DNA of 64,000 bases from an uncultured Lachnospiraceae bacterium. Lineage in GTDB: Bacteria; Bacillota; Clostridia; Lachnospirales; Lachnospiraceae. Position 1 is the stretch's first letter, and each line of letters opens with the position of its first letter. Of the stretch, positions 25,858 through 34,587 are shown in pieces. Both the position numbers and the translations under genes were made by a program. The stretch spans positions 1 through 64,000 of the forward strand of contig CANTEG010000004.1 of NCBI GenBank assembly GCA_947652735.1, in the 5' to 3' direction. The notes under the pieces are model-generated. The model was not told where the DNA came from. It ran no database searches and saw nothing but the letters and a program-made list of their open reading frames with translations.

Positions 25858-27642
25858 TTACTCTACATCCTGCAATGCTGCAAATCCTGTCTCACCTGTA
25901 CGAACTTTGACAACCTGCTCCACATTGTAAACGAAAATCTTTCCGTCTCCAATATGTCCTGTGTACAGTGTTTTCTTTGCTGTGTCGATTACCTGCTCCA
26001 CAGGTATTTTGCTTACAACTACTTCAATCTTAACCTTTGGCAGAAGTGTTGCATCAAGTTCAACGCCACGATACATTTCGCCTGCACCTTTTTGAATGCC
26101 ACATCCCATTACCTGGGTCATGGTCATTCCCGTTACACCAAGCTCATTTAAGGCACGCCTGAGCTTCTCATACCTTGAGAGCTTAGCCACAATAACAATC
26201 TTGTAAATTCCCGTTGCAGATGCTACAGGTGCCTGTGCCACCTTAACTGCGGCATCAATCTGGGCAGGAGATGCATTTTCATATTCTTCTGTACCCAAAT
26301 CTGTGTTTTCATTTTCATCCATGATATTTGAAATATCCATAAGTGAAAATCCTGCGTAAGCAGACGGAAGACCATGTTCTGTAGCATCAAGACCTACAAT
26401 TTCTTCCTCCTCTGTTACACGAAGCCCAAATATAAGCTTGATTATATAAAATGTAATTGTGATAGCTATTGCCGTAAATGCAATGATTGCACACATTCCG
26501 ATAAGCTGTGTTCCAAGAAGCTTAAATCCGCCCCCGTAAAACAGTCCTTTATCAACAATCTGATTTGCACCAAAGAACTTACCGTCACCATATCCTCTTG
26601 CAAATGCAGGAGCTGTATCCGTTGCAAATAAGCCGACTGCAATTGTTCCCCAGATACCGTTCATCATATGTACTGCCACTGCACCTACCGGGTCATCAAT
26701 GTGAAGCTTGTAATCCAAAAGCCATACACCAAATATTACAAGTACACCTGCCACTGCACCGATAATGATGGAACCAAGTGCATCCGTTACATCACAGGAA
26801 GCGGTAATTGCCACAAGACCTGCAAGTGATGCATTCAGACACATGGAAACATCAGGTTTGCCATATTTCATCCATGTAAATACCATACATACAACAGTCG
26901 CAATTGCTGGAGCAATCGTTGTAGTTACAAATATGGAACCAAGCTCTCCAATAGACATTGCTGCCGCTCCGTTAAAGCCATACCAGCCAAGCCAGAGGAT
27001 AAATACACCTAAGGCACCAAGGGGAAGATTATGTCCCGGAAATGCATTTACTTTCGTCACCTTTCCATTCTTATCTCTCGTAAACTTTCCAATACGCGGC
27101 CCAAGAATTTTTGCTCCAATCAGGGCACAGATACCGCCCACCATATGGATACAGGTTGAACCTGCAAAGTCGTGGAAGCCTCTTTGGGCCAGCCATCCGC
27201 CGCCCCACACCCAGTGTGCTTCAATCGGATATATCAGTCCTGAAATCACTGCTGAGTATACACAGTAGGATAAAAACTTAGTTCTTTCAGCCATGGCACC
27301 TGATACAATGGTAGCCGTGGTTGCACAAAATACTAAGTTAAACACGAAGTTTGACCAGTCAAAGCTCTCATAAGCCGTAAAGATATCAAAGCCCGGCTTA
27401 CCGATAAGTCCTACCATATCCTCTCCGAGAAGAAGACTGAAACCAATCAGGATAAACATTACAGTACCAATACAAAAGTCCATCAGATTCTTCATTATAA
27501 TGTTGCCTGCATTTTTTGCCCTCGTAAAACCTGTCTCCACCATTGCAAAGCCTGCCTGCATCCAAAATACTAACGCGGCACCGATTAAAAACCAGACGCC
27601 AAAAATGTTGTCAGATACAAACTGCATAATTTCTTCTGTCAT
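25858..27642 (-). CDS. amt: Ammonium transporter fused to a PII signalling domain
   Basis: Residues ~1-420 form an 11-helix Amt channel (FWMQAGFAMVETGFTRAKN, GGICALIGAKILGPR, and pore His in AVHMMNGIWG). After a linker, residues ~485-594 are a PII/GlnK domain (YKIVIVAKLSRYEKLRRAL, then LLPKVKIEVVV). The T-loop reads EMYRGVELDA, with Leu where Tyr51 is uridylylated in E. coli PII. GGAGG precedes the ATG at 27642. An intrinsic terminator lies 20 bases upstream, in the 5' leader. Confidence 0.93.
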   Translation of the reverse strand: MTEEIMQFVSDNIFGVWFLIGAALVFWMQAGFAMVETGFTRAKNAGNIIMKNLMDFCIGTVMFILIGFSLLLGEDMVGLIGKPGFDIFTAYESFDWSNFVFNLVFCATTATIVSGAMAERTKFLSYCVYSAVISGLIYPIEAHWVWGGGWLAQRGFHDFAGSTCIHMVGGICALIGAKILGPRIGKFTRDKNGKVTKVNAFPGHNLPLGALGVFILWLGWYGFNGAAAMSIGELGSIFVTTTIAPAIATVVCMVFTWMKYGKPDVSMCLNASLAGLVAITASCDVTDALGSIIIGAVAGVLVIFGVWLLDYKLHIDDPVGAVAVHMMNGIWGTIAVGLFATDTAPAFARGYGDGKFFGANQIVDKGLFYGGGFKLLGTQLIGMCAIIAFTAIAITITFYIIKLIFGLRVTEEEEIVGLDATEHGLPSAYAGFSLMDISNIMDENENTDLGTEEYENASPAQIDAAVKVAQAPVASATGIYKIVIVAKLSRYEKLRRALNELGVTGMTMTQVMGCGIQKGAGEMYRGVELDATLLPKVKIEVVVSKIPVEQVIDTAKKTLYTGHIGDGKIFVYNVEQVVKVRTGETGFAALQDVE

Positions 27643-27662
27643 AATTTTGTCCTCCTTATAAT

Positions 27663-27724
27663 AAAAAAGTGATGCAGATGGGGTATTTTCAACCTTTATC
27701 ATATGCCCCATTGCATCACTTTTC
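27663..27724 (-). terminator. Terminator hairpin in the amt leader (possible attenuator)
   Basis: AAAAGTGATGCA plus ATGGGG pairs with CCCCAT plus TGCATCACTTTT across a ~22-base loop. On the minus strand TTTTTT follows and the amt ribosome site begins a few bases later. It may end glnN-purF transcripts, or gate read-through into amt. I see no promoter between it and amt. Confidence 0.75.
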
Positions 27725-27733
27725 TTATTAACT

Positions 27734-29119
27734 TTATTTTATTTCCATTGGATAATTGTTGTCAAAGCATGCCCTGCAAATCGGCAGGTCTCCTACCATA
27801 GTCTGCAAATCTTCAACCTTCATATATCCGAGTGTATCAGCTCCTATGAGCTGTCTGATTTCCTCCTCGGAACGGGAGGATGCAATCAGTTGTTTATTTG
27901 ACGGAACATCTGTGCCAAAGTAACACGGGTAAAGAAATGGCGGTGAGCATATTCTCACATGTACCTTGTCTGCTCCTGCTTTCTTTAGCATGTGTATCAG
28001 ATTGGCAATGGTTGTTCCCCTTACAATTGAATCATCTACAAGAACGATACTTTTATTCTTTACTGCGGATGCCAGAACGCTCAGTTTTATTCTTACACCT
28101 GCCTCCCGTTCCTTTTGTGTGGGCTTGATAAAGGTTCTTCCCACATAGCTGTTCTTGTAAAATGCCTGACAATATGGTATCCCTGATGCATTGGCATATC
28201 CCAGTGCCGCCGCGATTCCCGAATCAGGAACCCCTGCAACAAGATCCGCATCAATTGGATATGCCTTTGCAAGTGCCTCACCTGCTTTTAGTCTTGCATC
28301 GTATACCGAAATGCCGTCAATGTAGCTGTCAGGTCTTGCAAAATATATATACTCAAAAATACAATGTGCCTGTTTTTTCTGACACAGGGATGTGTCCGAC
28401 GCAATTCCATCCTTTGTTATCGTCACAAGCTCACCTGGCCGTACATCCCGCACAAAGGAAGCTCCAATGGCAGTCAGTGCACAGCTTTCTGATGTTATGA
28501 TATATGTATCATCCTTTTTTCCGATACAAAGAGGCTTCAGTCCCAAGGGGTCCCGCACGCCAATCAGCTTTCTCGGACTTGCTATTACCAAGCCGTATGC
28601 TCCCTTAATTTTCCCTGCCGTCTTAACGATTGCCTTCTCCACGGAAGCTGTTGTTACTCTCTCTCTCGCTATAAAGTAGGCAATCACCTCTGAATCGGTT
28701 GTCGTATGAAATATGGCTCCCGTCATTGCAAGCTCCTCACGGAGCTGCTCCGTATTAACAAGGTTTCCATTATGTGCCAGTGCCAATGTTCCCTTAATAT
28801 AATTAAGCACAAGCGGTTGAGCGTTATTTAAGGTAGTCTCTCCTGTTGTCGAGTATCTTACATGCCCTACACCGATATTTCCTTTCAGGGGAGCCATTGT
28901 ACTTTCCCGAAATACTTCACTTACCAGCCCCATGCCTCTGTGTACATTTACATTGCCCTTGGGTCCACTGGTGTCCGACACTGCAATACCGCAGGATTCC
29001 TGCCCTCTGTGTTGCAGTGCTGACAATCCATAATAAATACGCTGTGTAACATCATCACCTGAAATATCGTATATTCCAAATACACCGCATGCCTCTTTTA
29101 TCCTTTCATCCTGTTCCAT
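27734..29119 (-). CDS. purF: Amidophosphoribosyltransferase (first step of purine synthesis)
   Basis: PurF transfers glutamine amide nitrogen to PRPP. After a 10-residue propeptide, Cys11 (EACGVFG) is the Ntn nucleophile, as in the Bacillus-type enzyme. The PRPP loop is VLVDDSIVRGTT. Cys residues in CSPPFLYPCYFG and CRACFDNNYP fit the 4Fe-4S cluster type. GGAGG precedes the ATG at 29119. It sits between glnN and amt, not in a purine operon, so it may be tied to glutamine supply. Confidence 0.95.
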   Translation of the reverse strand: MEQDERIKEACGVFGIYDISGDDVTQRIYYGLSALQHRGQESCGIAVSDTSGPKGNVNVHRGMGLVSEVFRESTMAPLKGNIGVGHVRYSTTGETTLNNAQPLVLNYIKGTLALAHNGNLVNTEQLREELAMTGAIFHTTTDSEVIAYFIARERVTTASVEKAIVKTAGKIKGAYGLVIASPRKLIGVRDPLGLKPLCIGKKDDTYIITSESCALTAIGASFVRDVRPGELVTITKDGIASDTSLCQKKQAHCIFEYIYFARPDSYIDGISVYDARLKAGEALAKAYPIDADLVAGVPDSGIAAALGYANASGIPYCQAFYKNSYVGRTFIKPTQKEREAGVRIKLSVLASAVKNKSIVLVDDSIVRGTTIANLIHMLKKAGADKVHVRICSPPFLYPCYFGTDVPSNKQLIASSRSEEEIRQLIGADTLGYMKVEDLQTMVGDLPICRACFDNNYPMEIK

Positions 29120-29148
29120 AATATCCTCCAGACAAGAACGTTCCTTCA

Positions 29149-31248
29149 CTATATTGCGAAAAGAAGCTTTTCGTAGGTCGGATATGGTAACTCCTCATCA
29201 GGAATCAACGCCTCGATTTCATTTGCACGTGCTGCAAGTGCATCCATCTTAGGCAGAACCTTGTCTCTGCATGCATCTGCTGCCGCCTGCATATCCTCAA
29301 TTGCAAGTGTCTCCTCGATTATCTTCTTAAGATCTGCAACATTTTCAGTAATAAACTCATACGCATCTGTCAGCTTGCTTACAAGTGCTTCCTCAGCAGA
29401 CATGGAAAGTGTCGGCATAAATGCTTTCTTGCCTGCTGCGTTTGCCGCAATTTTTCCTGCATAGTTTGAAACGGACGGCAAAAAGTCCTTTGTGAGCATA
29501 TCAGCCATTGTACGTGCCTCTATTCCTATGGTCTTCACATAGTTTTCAAGAAGAATTTCATATCTTGCAAATATTTCTTCTTTCGTAAAAATACCATGCT
29601 TTGTGAAAAGCTCAACATTTTTATCCTCAATAAACTTCGGCATACAGTCAGGCGTTGTCGGAAGATTATATAAGCCTCTTTCCTCTGCTTCCTTCACCCA
29701 TTCGTCCGTATAACCGTTTCCGTTAAATACAACCTTTTTATGCTTTCTGATAGCACGCTTGATAAGCTCATGCACTGCATGCTCCATATCCTCAGGCTTT
29801 GTTCCCTCAAGCTCATGGTAAAACTGCTCAAGTGCCTCTGCAACGGCAGTATTAAGAACCACGTTAGGGTTTGACACAGAAGCTGCCGAGCCAAGCATAC
29901 GGAACTCAAACTTATTTCCCGTAAATGCAAACGGTGACGTACGGTTTCTGTCCGTGTTATCTTTAACAAAATGAGGAAGAACATGTGCTCCCGTCTCAAG
30001 CTGTACCTTTTCCTGCTTTCCGAAATATGTATCATTCTCAATTGACTGGAGAACTGCCGTAAGCTCATCTCCAAGGAAAATGGATACGATTGCGGGAGGT
30101 GCCTCATTTCCACCAAGTCTGTGGTCGTTACCTGCGGAGGATGCCGATATTCTCATCATATCAGCGTAATCATCAACCGCCTTGATAACCGCCATCAGGA
30201 ATACAAGAAACTGTATATTCTGTGCCGGTGTGCTTCCCGGATTTAGCAAATTTACTCCGTCATTTGTAGATACTGACCAGTTATTATGCTTACCGCTTCC
30301 GTTGATTCCCTCAAACGGCTTTTCATGGAGCAGACATTTCAGTCCATGCTTTTCAGCCACCTTTTTCATTGTATCCATCGTAAGCTGGTTGTGGTCTACG
30401 GCAACATTTGCCGTTTCAAATATCGGTGCCATCTCATGTTGTGCAGGTGCTACCTCGTTATGCTTTGTCTTTGCAGGGATACCGTACTTCCAAAGCTCCC
30501 TGTCAAGATCATGCATAAATGCTGCAATTCTTGGCTTTATGGAACCAAAGTAGTGGTCCTCCATCTCCTGTCCTTTCGGAGCAGGTGCACCGAACAGGGT
30601 TCTACCGCAGAACACAAGGTCCTTTCTCTTATTATAAAGCTCCTTATCAACAAGGAAATATTCCTGCTCAGGGCCAATTGTTGTGGATACGCCTGTTACA
30701 TCCTTGTTTCCAAGAAGGTGAAGAATCTTAACCGCCTTTTCACTCAACACTTCCATGGAACGAAGCAGCGGTGTCTTTTTATCAAGTGCCTGACCGCCAT
30801 AGGAGCAGAACGCTGTAGGTATGTAAAGTGTTCCGTCCTTAATAAAAGCAGGTGATGTAGGGTCCCATGCAGTGTAGCCTCTCGCCTCAAAGGTTGCACG
30901 AAGTCCGCCTGACGGAAAGCTTGACGCATCAGGCTCACCCTTTACAAGCTCCTTACCCGAAAACTCCATAATAACCTCTCCGTCTCCCGCAGGCTGTATA
31001 AAGCTGTCATGCTTTTCTGCCGTAAAACCTGTCATCGGCTGGAACCAGTGTGTATAATGTGTTGCCCCGTTTTCAACTGCCCACTCCTTCATTGCAACCG
31101 CAACGGAATTGGCAACATCAAGCTCCAAATGCGTTCCGTTTTCAATTGTCTTCTTAAGCGCCTTATACATATCCTTCGGCAACTTGGTTCTCATTACCTT
31201 ATCGTTAAAAACAAGACTTCCATATAATTCGGGTATTTCATTTGTCAT
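29149..31248 (-). CDS. glnN: Glutamine synthetase type III
   Basis: The ~699-residue length and motifs identify GSIII: SFPSGGLRATFEARGYT near the N-terminus, EVAPAQHEMAPIF (substrate/metal site), NGSGKHNNWS and RLGGNEAPPAIVS. It makes glutamine from glutamate, ammonia and ATP. The ATG at 31248 has AAGGAG at good spacing; an ATG two codons earlier is too close to it. An intrinsic terminator lies 27 bases upstream and a consensus promoter just before that, so expression is likely controlled by attenuation. Confidence 0.95.
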   Translation of the reverse strand: MTNEIPELYGSLVFNDKVMRTKLPKDMYKALKKTIENGTHLELDVANSVAVAMKEWAVENGATHYTHWFQPMTGFTAEKHDSFIQPAGDGEVIMEFSGKELVKGEPDASSFPSGGLRATFEARGYTAWDPTSPAFIKDGTLYIPTAFCSYGGQALDKKTPLLRSMEVLSEKAVKILHLLGNKDVTGVSTTIGPEQEYFLVDKELYNKRKDLVFCGRTLFGAPAPKGQEMEDHYFGSIKPRIAAFMHDLDRELWKYGIPAKTKHNEVAPAQHEMAPIFETANVAVDHNQLTMDTMKKVAEKHGLKCLLHEKPFEGINGSGKHNNWSVSTNDGVNLLNPGSTPAQNIQFLVFLMAVIKAVDDYADMMRISASSAGNDHRLGGNEAPPAIVSIFLGDELTAVLQSIENDTYFGKQEKVQLETGAHVLPHFVKDNTDRNRTSPFAFTGNKFEFRMLGSAASVSNPNVVLNTAVAEALEQFYHELEGTKPEDMEHAVHELIKRAIRKHKKVVFNGNGYTDEWVKEAEERGLYNLPTTPDCMPKFIEDKNVELFTKHGIFTKEEIFARYEILLENYVKTIGIEARTMADMLTKDFLPSVSNYAGKIAANAAGKKAFMPTLSMSAEEALVSKLTDAYEFITENVADLKKIIEETLAIEDMQAAADACRDKVLPKMDALAARANEIEALIPDEELPYPTYEKLLFAI

Positions 31249-31275
31249 ATCCATTCTCCTTCCTATTTCCAAACC

Positions 31276-31313
31276 AAAAAAAATAGCGCCTTAGAGATAT
31301 TCTCTAAAGCGCC
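31276..31313 (-). terminator. Terminator hairpin in the glnN leader (possible attenuator)
   Basis: GCGCCTTAGAGA (31286-31297) pairs with TCTCTAAAGCGC (31301-31312) over a 3-base loop, with one wobble pair in the RNA. Eight Ts follow on the minus strand. It lies between the promoter at 31332-31359 and the glnN start, so it must be bypassed for expression. Confidence 0.8.
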
Positions 31314-31331
31314 TTTGCTTTTATACAACGA

Positions 31332-31359
31332 ATTATACACCTAAATTTTCGGTTGTCAA
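31332..31359 (-). promoter_or_regulatory. Consensus sigma-A promoter for glnN
   Basis: On the minus strand TTGACA (31354-31359), a 16-base spacer and TATAAT (31332-31337) match consensus exactly. Transcription would begin near 31325, only ~12 bases before the terminator hairpin. Confidence 0.75.
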
Positions 31360-31383
31360 TCCCTTTTTTTAAAAAATTTAAAA

Positions 31384-32157
31384 TCAGCTTTCCTCCTTGC
31401 TTTCCCTGAAGGCTCTGAGCTTTTCCTTTATAATGGCAGGATTGTCTCCCGCCTGAATGGAAAGCACTCCCTCCGTAACCATTTCCATAATCAGTGCTTC
31501 CTGCTCACTGCTTTTTTGAAGCTTTCTTGAAATAGGTATGCATACCCAATTTGCAAGTATGGAACCATACAATGTAGTAATCAGTGCCAGTGCCATGCCT
31601 GACCCTATGCCGTCAGGGTCCTCCATGTCATGCATCATATTAATCAGACCAAGTAATGTTCCCACCATTCCCCATGCAGGTGAATAGGCTCCCAAATCTT
31701 TCCAGAACTGTATTCTTTTTTGGTTTCTTTCCTCATAATGAAAACGTTCTGTCTCCATGATATCCTTAACAAGCGTAGGGTCGGTTCCATCCACAATGAG
31801 ATTAATTCCCTTTCTCATCAAATCATTTTCAATCTGACCTGCCCGTTCCTCAAGTGATAACAGTCCCTCTTTTCTGGATGTATTTGAAAGCTCAATAATC
31901 TGTTCTGATATTTCATCCGCATTATGCTCACTTTTATTAAATGCAATGAAAAAGCATTTTAATCCATCAATATAATCCTTAAAGGAATCCGATGTTATCA
32001 TCACTGCAAAAAATGCACCGCCAAAGGTCATTACCGCTGATGGTCCATGCAAAAAACGATACAGTGTCCCAATACCGCCATTACTTATGATTCCGTACAC
32101 AATCATTGTAAAGCAACACAAAAAGCCGGTGATAGCAGCAAAATTTTTTTTGCTCAC
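31384..32157 (-). CDS. motA: MotA-family stator protein
   Basis: This 257-residue protein has four membrane segments: two near the N-terminus (~10-60) and two at ~160-215. The MotA/TolQ signature is SPAWGMVGTLLGLINMM and IGSGMALALITTLYGSILAN. MotA couples ion flow to flagellar torque when paired with MotB. No motB lies beside it. The start is a GTG with GGGGAGG, sharing one base with the stop of the XRE gene upstream, so the two are coupled. Confidence 0.85.
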   Translation of the reverse strand: MSKKNFAAITGFLCCFTMIVYGIISNGGIGTLYRFLHGPSAVMTFGGAFFAVMITSDSFKDYIDGLKCFFIAFNKSEHNADEISEQIIELSNTSRKEGLLSLEERAGQIENDLMRKGINLIVDGTDPTLVKDIMETERFHYEERNQKRIQFWKDLGAYSPAWGMVGTLLGLINMMHDMEDPDGIGSGMALALITTLYGSILANWVCIPISRKLQKSSEQEALIMEMVTEGVLSIQAGDNPAIIKEKLRAFRESKEES

Positions 32158-33005
32158 TATACTTCCTCCCCGCTATCCTTTAAAATATCCGTTTCATGTT
32201 CTTCTTCCCACTTTGCCTCTTGGTCATTTTGAGGGCAATTTCTTTTACGTGTTGATTTCAACTCACTTATTTTTACTCTGAGCCGGGCTTTAATTGGTAA
32301 AAGAATTGTTGCAAAGAAAACTCCATACAGCATGCTTAACATGGCAACGGCAAAATTAGGACCGATGGAATCCGTATTACTTAAATCATGAAGTACAAAA
32401 ACAAAATAAAACAAAAACGTCATCACACCACCAAATATGAAACATTTAATGGCAAGCCAAATGGCATTTTCCGCTCTTTCGTACGCATCAACCTGGCCAT
32501 ACTGCTCTTTTTTAAATGCCAGTACAAATCCATTAAAAAAATCCTTTAACAAACCTGCTGCCAGTAAAAACAAAACCAGCGTCACTGCTATAAAAGTGAA
32601 GGAAGGAAAGTCAAGGTAATAAATGATGGAAAGCCCTTGTGTCAGAAGCGACACCACAAGCATGGCAATCACCATAAATACTGCAAATCCATATGTAATG
32701 GCATACACGATTTCTTTCTTTTTCTTATTTCCGTTTTCCTCAATCAAACGTATCATATTTTCCTCTGCCCTCCTGGAATAATGATCCTCAGAAAGCCGCT
32801 CACCTGACAAAAGCTCATTGACATTTATTTTGATTTCCTCACAAAGAGGTATCATCAGTCCCACATCAGGCATGCCTTTTCCGCATTCCCATTTTGATAT
32901 GGTTCTGTCACTGATATCCAGCTTATCGGCAAGCTGCTTCTGGGTAAGGTTTTGTTCCTTTCTCATCTCGGCTATAAATTTACCAATTTTAACCTGATCC
33001 ATCAC
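32157..33005 (-). CDS. XRE regulator fused to a MotA-like membrane domain
   Basis: Residues ~1-65 are an XRE helix-turn-helix (LTQKQLADKLDISDRTIS, WECGKGMPDVG). After a charged linker come four membrane helices (~105-270). The segment DFPSFTFIAVTLVLFLLAAG and the later IGPNFAVAMLSMLYG resemble MotA helices 1-2 and 3-4, but the cytoplasmic torque domain is nearly absent. It is directly coupled to a MotA gene. A membrane-bound regulator that senses or partners a stator-like channel is possible. Confidence 0.8.
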   Translation of the reverse strand: MMDQVKIGKFIAEMRKEQNLTQKQLADKLDISDRTISKWECGKGMPDVGLMIPLCEEIKINVNELLSGERLSEDHYSRRAEENMIRLIEENGNKKKKEIVYAITYGFAVFMVIAMLVVSLLTQGLSIIYYLDFPSFTFIAVTLVLFLLAAGLLKDFFNGFVLAFKKEQYGQVDAYERAENAIWLAIKCFIFGGVMTFLFYFVFVLHDLSNTDSIGPNFAVAMLSMLYGVFFATILLPIKARLRVKISELKSTRKRNCPQNDQEAKWEEEHETDILKDSGEEV

Positions 33006-33184
33006 AAAATCCTCCTTTCAGGTTGCAGAATACAATACATGCAAAAAACTCACAACTTATGCTCCGTAGAAAGCACTCCACGAATCGTAGAATTCCTTAT
33101 TTTATGCCATTTCCTCAGGCTTTATACATTGTCTGCCATATAGTTTATTCATTTCCTTAAACTTCCCTTACCGGGAATTTTTGT

Positions 33185-34576
33185 TTACGTACTGCTTACT
33201 ATGTTATTGAGCCACACACCTTTTTTAACAAGTATAAATCCCACAAGGCATTTAATTAAGTCAATTGCCTGAATACATACATATAACAAAATCAAAGGCA
33301 GCGCCGTATACCTGCTTAAAACATATGCCACAGGATAGGAAACCGCCCACAAAAAGGCACTGTCAAACAAAAAAGTAACTATGGTATTTCCACCTGCCCG
33401 AAGCGTAAAATATGAGGCATGCATAAATGCCCACGCAGGCATAAACATGGCAGAAACCCTCATATAAGAGGTTGCAATCTGCCTTACATCATCCGTAGTG
33501 TTATAGAGCATCGGAAACAGAGGGGATGCAAGAAACATAATTGCCCCTAGTCCTAAGCACAGCACAACGGAAAAGGTTATAAGCTTCCTGTCAGTATCCT
33601 TTGCCTCCTCATATTTTCCCGCACCCAAAAGCTGTCCCACAACAATGGCAATTGCATCTCCAAATGCCACAAACACCACATTAAACAGGTTAGATATGGT
33701 AGATGCTATATTTATCGCCGCAACGGCAGCAAGTCCCCTTAGGGAATAGCACTGATTCAGTGATGCCATACCTGCGGACCACAATACTTCATTGATTGTA
33801 AGGGGCGTACCCTTAATAATGATTTTTTTAACCAGAGCGCCCGGAATATACATTGTTTTATAGGCTCCCGTGATAAACTTCATTCTGTCACTGTGTCTGT
33901 GCGTCCATATAATTACAATAATCATCTGAACATATCTTGATATCACTGTAGCAATAGCTGCACCCTGAACACCAAGCTCAGGCATACCAAGGTTTCCGAA
34001 AATGAGCACCCAATTTAAAAATAGGTTTACCGCTACCGCGACAACACCTGCTTTCATGGATACGACTGTCTCTCCGCACTCACGCAATGTTCCACTATAC
34101 GCCTGTTCTATGGCAAATGGTGCAAGCCCGATAAACATAATCAGCATATACTGTTTTCCATAGCTCAGGGCATCGCCAACAGAAAGCCCGTTGCCCTCAC
34201 CCTTTAAGTACATTTGTATCAGATTATCCCCAAACAGTGATAAAATTGCAATTCCAAGCACCGTAATACCAATACAGATAATTAATTTAAAGCGGAATGT
34301 ATACCGGATACCCTCCTCGTCATCGCTTCCGTAAAATTGTGCGGTAAAAATACCCGCACCCGAAATTGCGCCAAAAACTGCAAGGTTAAACACAAGCAGA
34401 AGCTGGTTTATAATTGCAATGCCTGACATCTGCTCCGTTCCTATCTGTCCGACCATTATATTGTCCAGAAGTCCTACAAAATTTGTGATTCCGTTCTGTA
34501 TCATAATCGGCACTGCAACGCCTAATGTCATTTTATAAAATTCTTTTGTGCCGAAATATTTTTTCAGTGTATTCAT
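33185..34576 (-). CDS. MATE-family efflux transporter
   Basis: This 463-residue protein has 12 hydrophobic helices in two halves, with the MATE start (MTLGVAVPIMIQNGITNFVGL, DNIMVGQIGTEQM) and GQLLGAGKYEEA in the second half. Such pumps exchange H+ or Na+ for drugs or metabolites. AGGTGGG precedes the ATG at 34576. It starts 12 bp after the sce7726 gene stop. The substrate is unknown. Confidence 0.9.
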   Translation of the reverse strand: MNTLKKYFGTKEFYKMTLGVAVPIMIQNGITNFVGLLDNIMVGQIGTEQMSGIAIINQLLLVFNLAVFGAISGAGIFTAQFYGSDDEEGIRYTFRFKLIICIGITVLGIAILSLFGDNLIQMYLKGEGNGLSVGDALSYGKQYMLIMFIGLAPFAIEQAYSGTLRECGETVVSMKAGVVAVAVNLFLNWVLIFGNLGMPELGVQGAAIATVISRYVQMIIVIIWTHRHSDRMKFITGAYKTMYIPGALVKKIIIKGTPLTINEVLWSAGMASLNQCYSLRGLAAVAAINIASTISNLFNVVFVAFGDAIAIVVGQLLGAGKYEEAKDTDRKLITFSVVLCLGLGAIMFLASPLFPMLYNTTDDVRQIATSYMRVSAMFMPAWAFMHASYFTLRAGGNTIVTFLFDSAFLWAVSYPVAYVLSRYTALPLILLYVCIQAIDLIKCLVGFILVKKGVWLNNIVSST

Positions 34577-34587
34577 ATTGTTCCCAC

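Noticed and set aside
31384..32157. Flagellar motor operon
   Set aside because: There is no motB or other flagellar gene near; only the XRE-MotA fusion accompanies it.
33150..33184. Terminator of the MATE gene
   Set aside because: Only a 5-bp stem with a poor T-run is seen, too weak to call.
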